A DNA stretch of 64,000 bases from an uncultured Alphaproteobacteria bacterium (GCA_902613185.1 CACMGP010000001.1:310001-374000), one strand, 5' to 3'. Shown: positions 8,108-17,488, counted from the first letter of the stretch. Translations and numbers: made by a program. The notes: generated by a model from the sequence alone, not told the origin.

Positions 8108-9344
8108 AATTTACTCCTTTGAGATTTAATTCTCTAATTAATATTTTTGATAAATAACTCTTAATATGAGGTTTGATATTATTTTTTTTAAAATTACATG
8201 AAATTTTGAAATAATTTTTTTGATTAACTGTAAAAGCAGTAATGAAGTAAATTTTAAACTCCTTGGAATTTTTCTGTATTTTCCCTAATTCTCCATGAAT
8301 TGATTTAATTATTTTATTTAAATAAGAAGTTTTAAAAAAAAACTTGTTGTGTAATTGATTATTTACTATTTGAAGTATTTTTGATTTAGAGGATTTTAAT
8401 GCAGAAATAAAATATATGTTCAAAGAGGAATAATAATTATGATTTGATGAGAGATAATTAAGAAATTTGTGCTGATATAAAGTTTTATTATCAATTAAGT
8501 CAATTTTATTAACTAGCACTAAAAAAGGTTTATTTCTTCTAGATAAAGATCCTATTAATGATAGATCTAATCTTGACTCAGAATTAGCGTCTAGTAGTAG
8601 TATAATCAACGATGATTTTTTTATAAAATATTCTGATTGCTCTAAAGAGAGTTTTTCAAAATCATAATTTTTTCTCTTGGATCTACTTCTAATAAAACCA
8701 GCAGTATCAATAAATTCTAATATTTGATTTTTATACTGAATATCCCAATTTACTGAGTCACGGGTTGTATGAAGATGAGGTGAGGTCTTAGAAAAGGATA
8801 AATTCATTATTTTATTAAAAAGCGTTGATTTTCCAGTATTTTCTTTACCAAAAATAGCAATTGTTTTTTTATTTACATTTTTAACATTTAGGTTTTGTTT
8901 TTTATTTTTATTAGAGAGATACTTTTTTAATAACGAAAAGTTATCAGCATAATTTGTAAAATTTTCATTAAATAAATTTGATATGTAATCTTTTTCATCA
9001 ATCCTTTTAAATGAGAAAAGCAAAATGTTATAATTTTTAGAGTGTAATTGTTTACATATTTTTAAATCCTCATTAGTAAAAGATGAGATTAAATAAATAA
9101 ATTCTATATTTTCCAATTTTAGCGTTGAAATTTTATTAAGAAGGTTTGTAAAATCACTAAATTTATAAAAACCTGGAGTATCGTAAATATTATATTCAAA
9201 TTTTTCTGATAATATATTTTTCCTAATAACATCAATTGTAGTATTAGCTTTTGGATTAGAAATAGTCTTATGAGTTTTAGAAAAAAGATTAAAGAGGTGA
9301 GACTTACCCTCATTTACTTTGCCAATAATAAAATAATTATTCAC
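8091..9344 (-). CDS. der: Ribosome-assembly GTPase Der (EngA), degenerate first G domain
   Basis: Tandem-GTPase factor for 50S assembly, 417 residues. The second G domain (about 160-330) is intact: GKENTGKS, TTRD, DTAG, VNKIDLI, ISAL. A KH-like domain follows (about 335-417, KIIKSIHGELGKIQKNSKEFKIYFITAF). In the first domain the P-loop GKVNEGKS (8-15) survives, but the usual Thr after it is His and G3 is DTPG. G4 reads KRID where NKxD is expected. It is shorter than the typical 440-490 residues. It is the last gene of yfgM-bamB-der and overlaps bamB by 8 bases. Confidence 0.9.
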   Translation of the reverse strand: MNNYFIIGKVNEGKSHLFNLFSKTHKTISNPKANTTIDVIRKNILSEKFEYNIYDTPGFYKFSDFTNLLNKISTLKLENIEFIYLISSFTNEDLKICKQLHSKNYNILLFSFKRIDEKDYISNLFNENFTNYADNFSLLKKYLSNKNKKQNLNVKNVNKKTIAIFGKENTGKSTLFNKIMNLSFSKTSPHLHTTRDSVNWDIQYKNQILEFIDTAGFIRSRSKRKNYDFEKLSLEQSEYFIKKSSLIILLLDANSESRLDLSLIGSLSRRNKPFLVLVNKIDLIDNKTLYQHKFLNYLSSNHNYYSSLNIYFISALKSSKSKILQIVNNQLHNKFFFKTSYLNKIIKSIHGELGKIQKNSKEFKIYFITAFTVNQKNYFKISCNFKKNNIKPHIKSYLSKILIRELNLKGVNFNLIF

Positions 9345-10521
9345 TTAGTTTATAAAGACTTTTGTCATCTTTTAGATAAATATTTTGCTCTTGAATATAA
9401 ATTTCTAAATTACTTGTAAATTTATTTTTGTAAAAAAAATCTTCTTTTTTATCTTTTAAATTTATTTTACTAATACCCTCTTCTGAGATTAAATAAATAA
9501 TTTCTTGGACATTAAAGATCGAAATTGGTGATTCCTTATTGTGTGAGTAAGAATTTATTATATTTCCATTATTAGATAATATGAGAATTTCATCAAAAGT
9601 CATAAGAATTAAATATCCATCATTTGAGAAAAGGTAACTTAGTATAGTGTCATTTAAATCAAGCTCCCAAAGAATATCTGATGAAACTGGATTGTATAAA
9701 GCAACTTTCCCAGAACGATCTAAAAAATATAAATTTTCATTATGACTAAATGGAGTATCAACTAATTCACTAAATCGGTCTAATGATGTAAGAATATTTA
9801 GATCCTCTAGTATATAATTATTGTAATAATCAAAATTATTTTTATCAAAAGTTAATAGAGTCCCTGCATTAAAGAGAAAATATAGTGTTGTTTTATCCTC
9901 AAAAATATTTGATTTAATTGATATACCTGATTTTAAAATAAAATTATCTTTTTTAGATATTGAGTAGTCATCTAAATTGACATCATAAATATCACCAAAA
10001 ACACTTAATAATACTAAATTATTATCTAAAACAATTGGGGTTGTAGTTGTAAAAATATTATAGTTTGCTAAGGAATATATATTTTGACCATCGATAACAA
10101 ATAATTGAGATTTATTTGTTAATATATGAATATATTCATTGTGTTCAAAGATACTAATTGTTTCTTCATCTTTGTTAAGATTTAATTCATATTCAAATAT
10201 ATTTTGATTGCTTTTATCAATTAATAAAATGGTTTTATCTTTGCTTACAATAATCTTGTCATTTACAAAACTAACTCTGGAGTTTTTATTTACATTGATA
10301 ATTTTTTCTATTTCTAAATTATTAACATTTAAAGATGGATTAATAGCTTTAGGGAAAATTATATCCCCAAATTCAATATCTGAGGTATGATTATCATTTT
10401 TAAAATTTGAAAAAATCTCAGTTACCTCATTTGTTGGAGTATAATCAGGATCTACAGTACCCAAATATTTATTACAAGAGGATAAAGCTAAAAGAAAAAT
10501 GAAAAATTTAATTCTTTTCAT
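9337..10521 (-). CDS. bamB: Outer-membrane assembly lipoprotein, BamB-like beta-propeller
   Basis: Probable lipoprotein of the BAM complex that inserts beta-barrel proteins in the outer membrane. I start it at ATG 10521 (394 residues), giving a clean lipoprotein signal MKRIKFFIFLLALSSC with Cys16 as the lipid site. The mature part is a series of short strands with repeats such as LYFLDRSGKVALYNPVSSDILWELDL, as in PQQ-type propellers. Sequence similarity is weak, and the call relies on the lipobox, the repeat pattern and the conserved position between a YfgM-like gene and der. It overlaps the upstream gene by 14 bases. Confidence 0.78.
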   Translation of the reverse strand: MKRIKFFIFLLALSSCNKYLGTVDPDYTPTNEVTEIFSNFKNDNHTSDIEFGDIIFPKAINPSLNVNNLEIEKIINVNKNSRVSFVNDKIIVSKDKTILLIDKSNQNIFEYELNLNKDEETISIFEHNEYIHILTNKSQLFVIDGQNIYSLANYNIFTTTTPIVLDNNLVLLSVFGDIYDVNLDDYSISKKDNFILKSGISIKSNIFEDKTTLYFLFNAGTLLTFDKNNFDYYNNYILEDLNILTSLDRFSELVDTPFSHNENLYFLDRSGKVALYNPVSSDILWELDLNDTILSYLFSNDGYLILMTFDEILILSNNGNIINSYSHNKESPISIFNVQEIIYLISEEGISKINLKDKKEDFFYKNKFTSNLEIYIQEQNIYLKDDKSLYKLSE

Positions 10522-10993
10522 TAGATAATCTATCAATAGCTTTGATAAAAAAATTATTTAAATTATCTCTATCTGACTCATTAAATTCAAAATTGTCAGT
10601 GTCCATATTATAAAAATATATTTTAGCAATTTCATTAAAAGTAAAATTATTATCTAATGATAAAGATTTTATCAATTCTTTATCTAAGTCAATTAGGGCT
10701 TTTTTTAATAATATTATATCCTTATCAATTTTGCTATATCGATCTAAATTTTCAATTGAGGTTAATTTCAAATCACTAAAAAATGAAACTTTGGGATTAT
10801 CTAAACTAGACAAATAATATAGTTTTTCATCTAAGTTTGAATTTTGTTCATTATAAAGCTCTGCCAAAAAAATATCGAATAATTTTTCATCATCTTTAGA
10901 GTTATTTTGTAGAATAAAATAAAGAGCAATAACCAATAAAAAAGATACAATTCCAAATAATGATATATTCCTTTTAGTAATTAATTTTTCCAT
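10508..10993 (-). CDS. YfgM-like single-pass membrane protein
   Basis: 161 residues from ATG 10993 (MEKLITKRNISLFG). There is a short cytoplasmic N-terminus, one membrane helix (about 10-28, ISLFGIVSFLLVIALYFIL), and a periplasmic part of short helices resembling TPR-like repeats. In many proteobacteria a YfgM protein with this architecture precedes bamB and der and associates with the SecYEG translocon. The assignment is mainly by position and topology. The track ORF adds 14 residues that lie inside the preceding thioredoxin-like gene. Confidence 0.6.
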   Translation of the reverse strand: MEKLITKRNISLFGIVSFLLVIALYFILQNNSKDDEKLFDIFLAELYNEQNSNLDEKLYYLSSLDNPKVSFFSDLKLTSIENLDRYSKIDKDIILLKKALIDLDKELIKSLSLDNNFTFNEIAKIYFYNMDTDNFEFNESDRDNLNNFFIKAIDRLSNEKN

Positions 10994-11529
10994 TTTATTG
11001 AGCAGCCCATACTTGGATATTGTTGGCTTGAACAATATCCTTTAGCGATTATTTCTTCAACAGCAGAATAGAGCTCTGGTTTGCCCATAGAGGGATCTTT
11101 ACCATTGGAGTCTAACCTGCCTCTATACTTAAGTTTTTTATTATTATTGAAATAATAGAACTCAGGAGTGCATTGAGCATCAAATGTTTTGGCTATTGAT
11201 TGCGTAGTATCAACAATATATTCGAATTCAAATTTAGCTCTTGATACTTGTTCTAAAAGAAATTTGTTGTGGTCTTCTTCATATGAATTTTGATCGTTTG
11301 ACATAAAAGCAATAGAATTAACATTTAAAACTTTGAGTCTTTGGGATTCAGTAGCAATCTTAGTTTCTATAGATCTAACATAAGGACAATGATTACAAAT
11401 AAACATTACTAAAAGACCATTGGTGTCAAAAGAATCATAAAAAGACCCTTTTTCACCTTTTAAGTTAATAAATTGAAAATTAGTAGGATGCCAATCAAAA
11501 TTACAGCTTGAAGAATTTAAAAGTACCAT
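10981..11529 (-). CDS. Thioredoxin-fold protein, PRX_like1 / AhpC-TSA type
   Basis: 182 residues with no evident signal peptide, so probably cytoplasmic. The thioredoxin-like motif is FICNHCPYV (CxxC, about 49-52), followed by ETKIA and IVDTTQSIAKTFDAQCTPEFYYF with the cis-Pro after Thr. It ends with the subfamily's characteristic SMGCSIKWK. This family is common in proteobacteria, and its substrate is not established. It overlaps the yfgM-like gene by 13 bases and is divergent from the DUF2794 gene with only 15 bases between start codons. Confidence 0.82.
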   Translation of the reverse strand: MVLLNSSSCNFDWHPTNFQFINLKGEKGSFYDSFDTNGLLVMFICNHCPYVRSIETKIATESQRLKVLNVNSIAFMSNDQNSYEEDHNKFLLEQVSRAKFEFEYIVDTTQSIAKTFDAQCTPEFYYFNNNKKLKYRGRLDSNGKDPSMGKPELYSAVEEIIAKGYCSSQQYPSMGCSIKWKN

Positions 11530-11544
11530 TTAACATAATATATA

Positions 11545-11871
11545 TTGAAAATTCTAAACATAAATAAAAATTATATCGACACAATCCCAAAAAAAACATT
11601 CCAATATATTCTTAATACTTACTCTTATGGTTTATCAAAAAATATATGGAGAAATTATTCAATCCAAACTCAGGACTCAAATTACAAAAAGACAAAAATT
11701 ACTTTTTACAAATCAAATTTTTTTTTTCCAATTATTAAAATTATTTACTCTAAAAAATTCGATAAAGAAATTTTTGAAGTTACATACAAGGATAAAAAGA
11801 AAAATTTTTCTACTCTGAAGTCATTGAATATATGGTTAAAAAATTATTTTTTTAACAAACCTAAGATATAA
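11545..11871 (+). CDS. DUF2794 family protein
   Basis: 108 residues from a TTG start at 11545. The pattern FQYILNTYSYGLSKNIWRNYSIQ, a variable segment, then KITFYKS, IIKIIYSK and FEVTYKDKKKNFSTLKSLNIWLK follows the alphaproteobacterial DUF2794 family (F...L..Yg....gxWRDYaI). Function is unknown. The protein is unusually Lys- and Asn-rich for the family, as is common in this genome. The TTG start lies 15 bases from the divergent thioredoxin-like gene, leaving almost no room for a leader. The 3' end overlaps rlmE by 28 bases, convergently. Confidence 0.68.
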   Translation: MKILNINKNYIDTIPKKTFQYILNTYSYGLSKNIWRNYSIQTQDSNYKKTKITFYKSNFFFPIIKIIYSKKFDKEIFEVTYKDKKKNFSTLKSLNIWLKNYFFNKPKI

Positions 11872-12443
11872 ATTTCTTTAGATTTTTTATCTGATGCAGC
11901 TGGTTTAATATATTGTGTTTTATCAAAATAATTTTTAACAAACTTAAATAACTTTTCTGTATCCTCTCCTTGAAAGTTTTTTACTAAAAAATTACCACCT
12001 TTGTTTAAATATTTATCAATAAATTTTGCTGAAAGCATACTCAAATCATAACTGTTAGTTTGATCTAAAAATTGGTTTCCACTGGTGTTTGGTGCTATAT
12101 CTGATATTATCGAGTCAAAAGTGTATTTATTTAATGTAAATATTTCATCAATTAATTGATACTGATTTAAGTCCATCATATAAAATTTGAATTTGCCCTC
12201 AATCTGCTTAACAGTTGGGAGTATATCAATACCTACTATTTTGTTTTTTGGGTTTTTATTCAAAATATATTGTGTCCAGCCGCCTGGTGAACATCCAACA
12301 TCTAAAATTTTTTTATCGTTTTTGAATAAATTGTGTTTTTTATCTATTTCTTCTAATTTGTAATAAGCTCTAGAAATAATGTCATTTTTCTTTGCTTTTA
12401 TATAATATGGGTCTTTTTTTCTAGTTTTATACCACTGTTTCAT
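11844..12443 (-). CDS. rlmE: 23S rRNA 2'-O-methyltransferase RlmE (FtsJ)
   Basis: Methylates the 2'-O of U2552 (E. coli numbering) in the 23S A-loop late in 50S assembly. The 199-residue protein has SRAYYKLEEIDKK with the catalytic Lys, the SAM loop LDVGCSPGGWTQYI and IISDIAPNTSGN with the catalytic Asp. FLVKNFQGED carries the second Lys and SKEIYILG the Glu, so the K-D-K-E tetrad is complete. Its start is divergent from the RND adaptor gene. Confidence 0.93.
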   Translation of the reverse strand: MKQWYKTRKKDPYYIKAKKNDIISRAYYKLEEIDKKHNLFKNDKKILDVGCSPGGWTQYILNKNPKNKIVGIDILPTVKQIEGKFKFYMMDLNQYQLIDEIFTLNKYTFDSIISDIAPNTSGNQFLDQTNSYDLSMLSAKFIDKYLNKGGNFLVKNFQGEDTEKLFKFVKNYFDKTQYIKPAASDKKSKEIYILGLLKK

Positions 12444-12507
12444 TTAATTTTGCTCATAATCTGATATGTATTCGTTTACATATATTCTAGTAGGTTTAAA
12501 CACATCC

Positions 12508-13413
12508 ATGTTACCCACCATAAAAAAAATAATAATTGTATCAACCATTACATTTATAAACTCATTATGTTACTCATCAGAATGGGGAAGCAAAGAAGAA
12601 ACAGATGAAAAATTATTTTCAGTTGAGGTCATAGAATCCTCTGCTCAAACGATAAAAGATAGTATTGTTTTTAGCTCAACTACTGAAGCTTTTAGGAGAA
12701 TTGAAGTTAAGAGTGAAGTGATGACTACAATAGAAAAAGTGTTGGTCAAAGCGGGTTCTAAAATAAAAAAAGGTCAGCATATAATTGAATTAGACGACTA
12801 TAAAACAAACGCTGATTTATATAAATTAAATTTATTATCTCAAAGTGAATTTGACAAATATGCTCTTTTCGCACCTTTTGGTGGAATACTTTTAGACGGT
12901 CATAAGATTGCTGGAGAGCTTGTGATGCCTGGCGAAAAAGTTTATGAAATTATCGATTTAAGCTCATTAAAAATATTTGGTTATATTAACGAAAATGAAA
13001 TTCTAGATGTATCCTTAGAAAATAAAGTTGAGGTTACAATACTTAATGAAAAAGTTAATGGCACAATTGACTATATCTCTCCTATTTCGGATCCGGAGAC
13101 TAAAACTTTTGAAATTATTGTTAAAGTTGAAAATATAGATCTTAGGTATAAAGATGGGTTATCATCAATAATTTCTATAATTAAAGGAAATGTTTTTGCG
13201 CATAAAATTTCTCCCTCAATTTTAGCTTTGGGAGACTCAGGAGAGCTGGGTGTAAAAGTCATAGGATCTGATAACACCGTACAATTTAAAAAAATTAACG
13301 TTATAGAGGATACCTCTGATTACATGTTGGTCTCTGGCTTGAGTCAAAAAGAAAAAATTATAATTGTTGGACAGCAATACGTTTCTGCGGGAGAAAAAGT
13401 TAATTTTAATTAA
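12508..13413 (+). CDS. RND pump periplasmic adaptor (HlyD family), nearly without a hairpin
   Basis: Periplasmic adaptor for the RND permease that begins 3 bases downstream. From ATG 12508 the protein has 301 residues with an N-terminal signal (MLPTIKKIIIVSTITFINSLCYSS). Lipoyl half 1 (about 65-97, VKAGSKIKKGQHIIELDD) and half 2 (121-150, FAPFGGILLDGHKIAGELVMPGEKVYEI) are clear. Beta-barrel and membrane-proximal domains follow. Between the lipoyl halves are only about 23 residues (98-120), whereas AcrA-type adaptors have a coiled-coil hairpin of about 60-70. The earlier track start would precede the signal by 14 residues and is less likely. Confidence 0.88.
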   Translation: MLPTIKKIIIVSTITFINSLCYSSEWGSKEETDEKLFSVEVIESSAQTIKDSIVFSSTTEAFRRIEVKSEVMTTIEKVLVKAGSKIKKGQHIIELDDYKTNADLYKLNLLSQSEFDKYALFAPFGGILLDGHKIAGELVMPGEKVYEIIDLSSLKIFGYINENEILDVSLENKVEVTILNEKVNGTIDYISPISDPETKTFEIIVKVENIDLRYKDGLSSIISIIKGNVFAHKISPSILALGDSGELGVKVIGSDNTVQFKKINVIEDTSDYMLVSGLSQKEKIIIVGQQYVSAGEKVNFN

Positions 13414-13415
13414 TC

Positions 13416-16400
13416 ATGAGCTTAGTTAACTTAGCAAGTCAATACTACAGAACTACAATTTCTATTTTTTTATTTGTTATTGTTAGTGGATCACTTGTAT
13501 TTAATAATATTCCTAAAGAGTCATCGCCAGATGTAAGTTTGCCTTATATATATGTATCTCTTGGTTTAACAGGAATATCCCCGGAGGACTCTGAAAAACT
13601 TTTAATAAAACCTATTGAAGATGAAGTTTCAAATATCGAAGGAAAAAAAGAAATGACTAGCACCTCTTATCAAGGTGGTGGAAATGTTTTATTAGAATTT
13701 GATGCTGGGTTTGATCCTGATCAAGCACTTTTAGACACTAGAGAACAAGTTGATAGAGCAAAATCAGATTTACCAGATGATGCAGATGAACCCAAAGTAA
13801 GTGAGGTAAATATAAGTTTATTTCCTATTTTAGTAGTATCTATAAGTGGCGACATATCAGAATTTTTACTAAAGAAAATTTCAAACGACCTTAAAGACAA
13901 AATACAATCTTTACCAAATGTTTTAGAAGTAAATATTGGTGGTGAAAGAGAAGAGCAATTAGATATTGTTATTGATCAGAATAAAATTGAAGCATATGGA
14001 TTAAACTTAAATGAAATATTAAACTTTGTAAGATCTAATAACCAAATAGTTTCTGCTGGAAATCTTGATACAGGAGATGGAAGGTTTGTAATTAAAATTC
14101 CTGGTTTATATGAAAGCCTAAATGATGTTTTTAATACACCTATAAAGGTAAATGATAAAAAAACAATAAAATTTAAAGATATTGCTCAACTTAAAAGAAC
14201 TTTTAAAGATCCAGAAAAATTTGCTCGATTAAATAATAAATCTGCATTCACTCTAGAAATATCTAAAAGAATTGGAGCAAACATTGTAGAGACTGTTGAT
14301 CAAGTAAAACAGTTGATAAAGGAAGAACAAAAAATTCTTCCTTCAAAAGTTAACATAACCTTTTCTGGTGATGAGTCTGTAAATATCAAAAGTATGTTAG
14401 GAGATCTTCAGAACAATGTAATTTTTTCAATAATTCTTGTAATGAGTGTCGTTGTTATCTTTCTTGGTATGAGGTCTAGTTTATTGGTAGGTTTAGCAGT
14501 ACCGGGTTCTTTTTTATCATCTATTTTAATTCTTTATTCACTAGGTTTCACGATCAATATGGTTGTTTTATTTGGATTAATTCTCTCAGTAGGGCTACTT
14601 GTTGATGGTGCTGTTGTTGTAGTTGAATATGCCCAAAGAAAAATACAAGAGGGTATGGGGCTAGCAGAATCATATATAAAAGCTGCTTCAAGAATGTCAC
14701 TACCGATCATGGCTTCAACTTTTACTACTATAGCAGCATTTATTCCTCTGTTATTCTGGCCAGGCACAACTGGTGGTTTTATGAAATATATACCTATAAC
14801 TGTAATATCTGTTTTAGGTTCTAGTTTAGCAATGGCATTAATAGTGATTCCTATAATTGGAACTCAGGCCTATAAAATTAAAAATCTTTTTTTCTTCTTT
14901 ATTATACCTTTAATTTTATTTGGTATTGTTAATTTTGTTGCATTTAATTTTTTATCTGAACTAAAATTTGATAACTACATAAATATGGGTGCAAAAGCCA
15001 TAACAACAATTTCAATTGGTATCATTTTGTTTTTTATTTTTAGGTATATAAAAAATAAAGGTTTTTTTCAGAAAATGATTATCCCAAGAATAAATGCTGA
15101 TGATGACGAAGACTTAACTGATTTAAAAAAAGTAGGTTATTTTACTAAAATTTACCTTTTAATTTTAAGGCTTTGTATAAATAATCCTGTTAAAATAGTC
15201 TTTCTATCTTTTATATTGTTAGTTGGCATCTATGGCGCATATGGAAAGTTTGGTAAGGGAGTTACTTTTTTTCCTTCAGTTGAAGCAGAAAATACTAAAG
15301 TAATTATTTATGCTACAGGCAATCTCTCAGTTTTAGAAAAAGATAGACTTGTAGCAAAAGTTGAGTCACAAGTATTAAACTTACAACAAAAAAATAATGA
15401 ATTTGAATCTGTTTATACAACATCGGGAAATGTTGAAAATAGACAAGAAAGCTCACCAGATATAATAGGATTTATTGATATAGAATTTAAAGATTGGGAT
15501 AATAGAAGAAAAGCAGACACAATAATTTCTGAAATAAGAAAAGAAACTTCTGTTATTCCTGGAATTAAAGTTGAAACAAGGACTTTAAGAGCAGGACCTC
15601 CTAGGGGCAAGCCCATCGAAATTAATTTAACTTCGTCTGATCCCAAAATTACAGTTCAAGAACTTAAGAAAATTGAGAAATATCTATCAACTATATCAGG
15701 ATTAAAAGATTTAGAAACATCTCTGCCCTCTCCCAGTATCGAATATGAGCTTTATGTTGATAGAGAAGAGGCAGCAAAATATGGTGCTAGTATTTCAATA
15801 ATTGGTAATACTATAAAACTTCTAACCAGTGGATTAAAATTGAGTGAATTTAGACCCGATGATAGTGATGAATCTATTCCTATATATCTCCGATTACCAA
15901 AAGAACAGAGAACGATTGATCAATTAGATAATATCAAAATACCAACATCTTCTGGCTATGTACCAATTTCAAATTTTACCAAAATTGAAACCAATCAGGA
16001 GACAGGAAATTTGACCAGAGTAGAACAGAATAGAATTGAAACAATTAAATCAGATGTATCTAGATTCTATCAAACTGATGCTTATGTCAGACTTATTAAA
16101 CATTGGCTTGGAATTGAAAAATTCAATATTCCAAATAACTTTGGTTTAGATATTCCTGAATTTAATTCAGCAAATATTGATCCTAGAGTAAAAATAGAAT
16201 TTAAGGGAGAGGATGAAAGTCAGCAGAAGTCTAAGGCTTTTCTTCAAAAAGCTTTTTTAATAGCTGTATTTTTAATGGGTTTAATTCTTTTGACCCAATT
16301 TAATAGTTTTAGTAGCACCTTGTTAATTCTATTTGCTGTAATTATGTCAACGGTTGGCGTTGTTTTAGGGCTATTAATTACGAAACAACCATTTGGAATT

Positions 16401-16808
16401 GTCATGAGCGGTATAGGTGTCATCTCTTTAGCAGGCATAGTTGTAAACAACAATATAGTTTTAATTGATACCTTTGATAGATTAATAAGAAAGACAAATG
16501 ATGCCAGAGAAGCCATTTTAATGACAGGGGCACAAAGATTGAGACCTGTTTTATTGACAACAACTACTACAGTACTTGGTTTGCTTCCCATGGCTTTAAA
16601 ACTAAATATTGATTTTGTAAACTTTGAATATAGCTATAACTCCCCTGACACTCAGTGGTGGGTAGATTTATCGAGGGCAATTGTTTTTGGATTACTTTTT
16701 TCTACTCTATTGACTTTACTTGTAACCCCATCAGCTTTGATGCTTAAATCAAAATACTTAACTAACTCCTCTAAAAAATTTAATAAAGTAGGTAAACAAA
16801 CTCAATAA
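13416..16808 (+). CDS. RND efflux permease (AcrB/MexB superfamily), atypical
   Basis: Inner-membrane proton-driven exporter, 1130 residues, with the usual two halves of periplasmic porter loops and membrane blocks. The N-terminus (PKESSPDVSLPYIYV) and TM4 GLLVDGAVVVVEYAQRK (near 395) are clear. The AcrB Asp-Asp pair is Asp-Gly here, and the TM10 Lys of AcrB is replaced in GIVVNNNIVLID (near 1009). Two extra hydrophobic stretches (about 489-512 and 529-545) lie between TM6 and TM7. Substrate cannot be told. No TolC-type gene is nearby. It overlaps pssA by 51 bases, convergently. Confidence 0.92.
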   Translation: MSLVNLASQYYRTTISIFLFVIVSGSLVFNNIPKESSPDVSLPYIYVSLGLTGISPEDSEKLLIKPIEDEVSNIEGKKEMTSTSYQGGGNVLLEFDAGFDPDQALLDTREQVDRAKSDLPDDADEPKVSEVNISLFPILVVSISGDISEFLLKKISNDLKDKIQSLPNVLEVNIGGEREEQLDIVIDQNKIEAYGLNLNEILNFVRSNNQIVSAGNLDTGDGRFVIKIPGLYESLNDVFNTPIKVNDKKTIKFKDIAQLKRTFKDPEKFARLNNKSAFTLEISKRIGANIVETVDQVKQLIKEEQKILPSKVNITFSGDESVNIKSMLGDLQNNVIFSIILVMSVVVIFLGMRSSLLVGLAVPGSFLSSILILYSLGFTINMVVLFGLILSVGLLVDGAVVVVEYAQRKIQEGMGLAESYIKAASRMSLPIMASTFTTIAAFIPLLFWPGTTGGFMKYIPITVISVLGSSLAMALIVIPIIGTQAYKIKNLFFFFIIPLILFGIVNFVAFNFLSELKFDNYINMGAKAITTISIGIILFFIFRYIKNKGFFQKMIIPRINADDDEDLTDLKKVGYFTKIYLLILRLCINNPVKIVFLSFILLVGIYGAYGKFGKGVTFFPSVEAENTKVIIYATGNLSVLEKDRLVAKVESQVLNLQQKNNEFESVYTTSGNVENRQESSPDIIGFIDIEFKDWDNRRKADTIISEIRKETSVIPGIKVETRTLRAGPPRGKPIEINLTSSDPKITVQELKKIEKYLSTISGLKDLETSLPSPSIEYELYVDREEAAKYGASISIIGNTIKLLTSGLKLSEFRPDDSDESIPIYLRLPKEQRTIDQLDNIKIPTSSGYVPISNFTKIETNQETGNLTRVEQNRIETIKSDVSRFYQTDAYVRLIKHWLGIEKFNIPNNFGLDIPEFNSANIDPRVKIEFKGEDESQQKSKAFLQKAFLIAVFLMGLILLTQFNSFSSTLLILFAVIMSTVGVVLGLLITKQPFGIVMSGIGVISLAGIVVNNNIVLIDTFDRLIRKTNDAREAILMTGAQRLRPVLLTTTTTVLGLLPMALKLNIDFVNFEYSYNSPDTQWWVDLSRAIVFGLLFSTLLTLLVTPSALMLKSKYLTNSSKKFNKVGKQTQ

Positions 16809-17480
16809 AGAGAATAATAAATAACTAATAGCAACTAAAAGAGTTGTTTGCCAAAAATAACTTATTAAAAATATTAAAACAATAACCGCAAAAATAATCA
16901 TAAGTCTAAAATATAGAGTTTTTACTTTTAGAGTTTTTACTGAGGGAGTAGGAACTCTACTGATCATCATAGTGCCCGCAAATATAATTAAAAAGGCACT
17001 TATAGTGGGATAGTTTATAGTAAATTGTATTTGTTCAATAAAATTTAGATAAAGCGGTATCATTATAATACCTGCGGCAGCTGGTGAGGGTATGCCATAA
17101 AATACTTTGCTTTGCTCTCTCATATTTTCAATATTGAAACGAGCAAGTCTAAGGGCTGCACAAATAATATAAAAAAGACTTATAACCCAACCAATTCTTC
17201 CAAGCTCATTAGTGAAACTTAAGTTTATAAGTAAAGATGGGGCTAATCCAAAACTAATAAAATCTGATAAAGAGTCTAATTCAGCTCCAAATTGGGATGA
17301 TTTTTTTAATTTTCTAGCCATCCATCCATCAAAGAAATCGAAGAAGGCTGCTAGCATTATCATGAGTACAGCAATTTTAAAATTACTTTGAATTGAGAAC
17401 TTTATTGAGGAGATACCTGAAATAAGTGCCATTAATGTAATTAAGTTAGGTATAAATTTAGTGAGCGGATGTTCGGTCAT
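16758..17480 (-). CDS. pssA: CDP-diacylglycerol--serine O-phosphatidyltransferase
   Basis: Makes phosphatidylserine from CDP-diacylglycerol and serine in the inner membrane. The 240-residue protein has about seven hydrophobic segments. It contains the complete CDP-alcohol phosphotransferase signature as FDFFDGWMARKLKKSSQFGAELDSLSDF: D-x2-DG-x2-AR-x8-G-x3-D-x3-D. The adjacent psd gene, 8 bases upstream on the same strand, supplies the next step and confirms serine as the substrate. Confidence 0.94.
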   Translation of the reverse strand: MTEHPLTKFIPNLITLMALISGISSIKFSIQSNFKIAVLMIMLAAFFDFFDGWMARKLKKSSQFGAELDSLSDFISFGLAPSLLINLSFTNELGRIGWVISLFYIICAALRLARFNIENMREQSKVFYGIPSPAAAGIIMIPLYLNFIEQIQFTINYPTISAFLIIFAGTMMISRVPTPSVKTLKVKTLYFRLMIIFAVIVLIFLISYFWQTTLLVAISYLLFSLLSLFTYFIKFFRGVS

Positions 17481-17488
17481 CTAGATGT

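Noticed and set aside
11627-11818. 63-aa ORF in the DUF2794 region
   Set aside because: Alternative frame of the DUF2794 gene; only the 11545 frame follows a family pattern.
16244-16591. 115-aa minus-strand ORF within the RND permease gene
   Set aside because: Antisense shadow of a strongly conserved coding region; no ribosome site or family resemblance.
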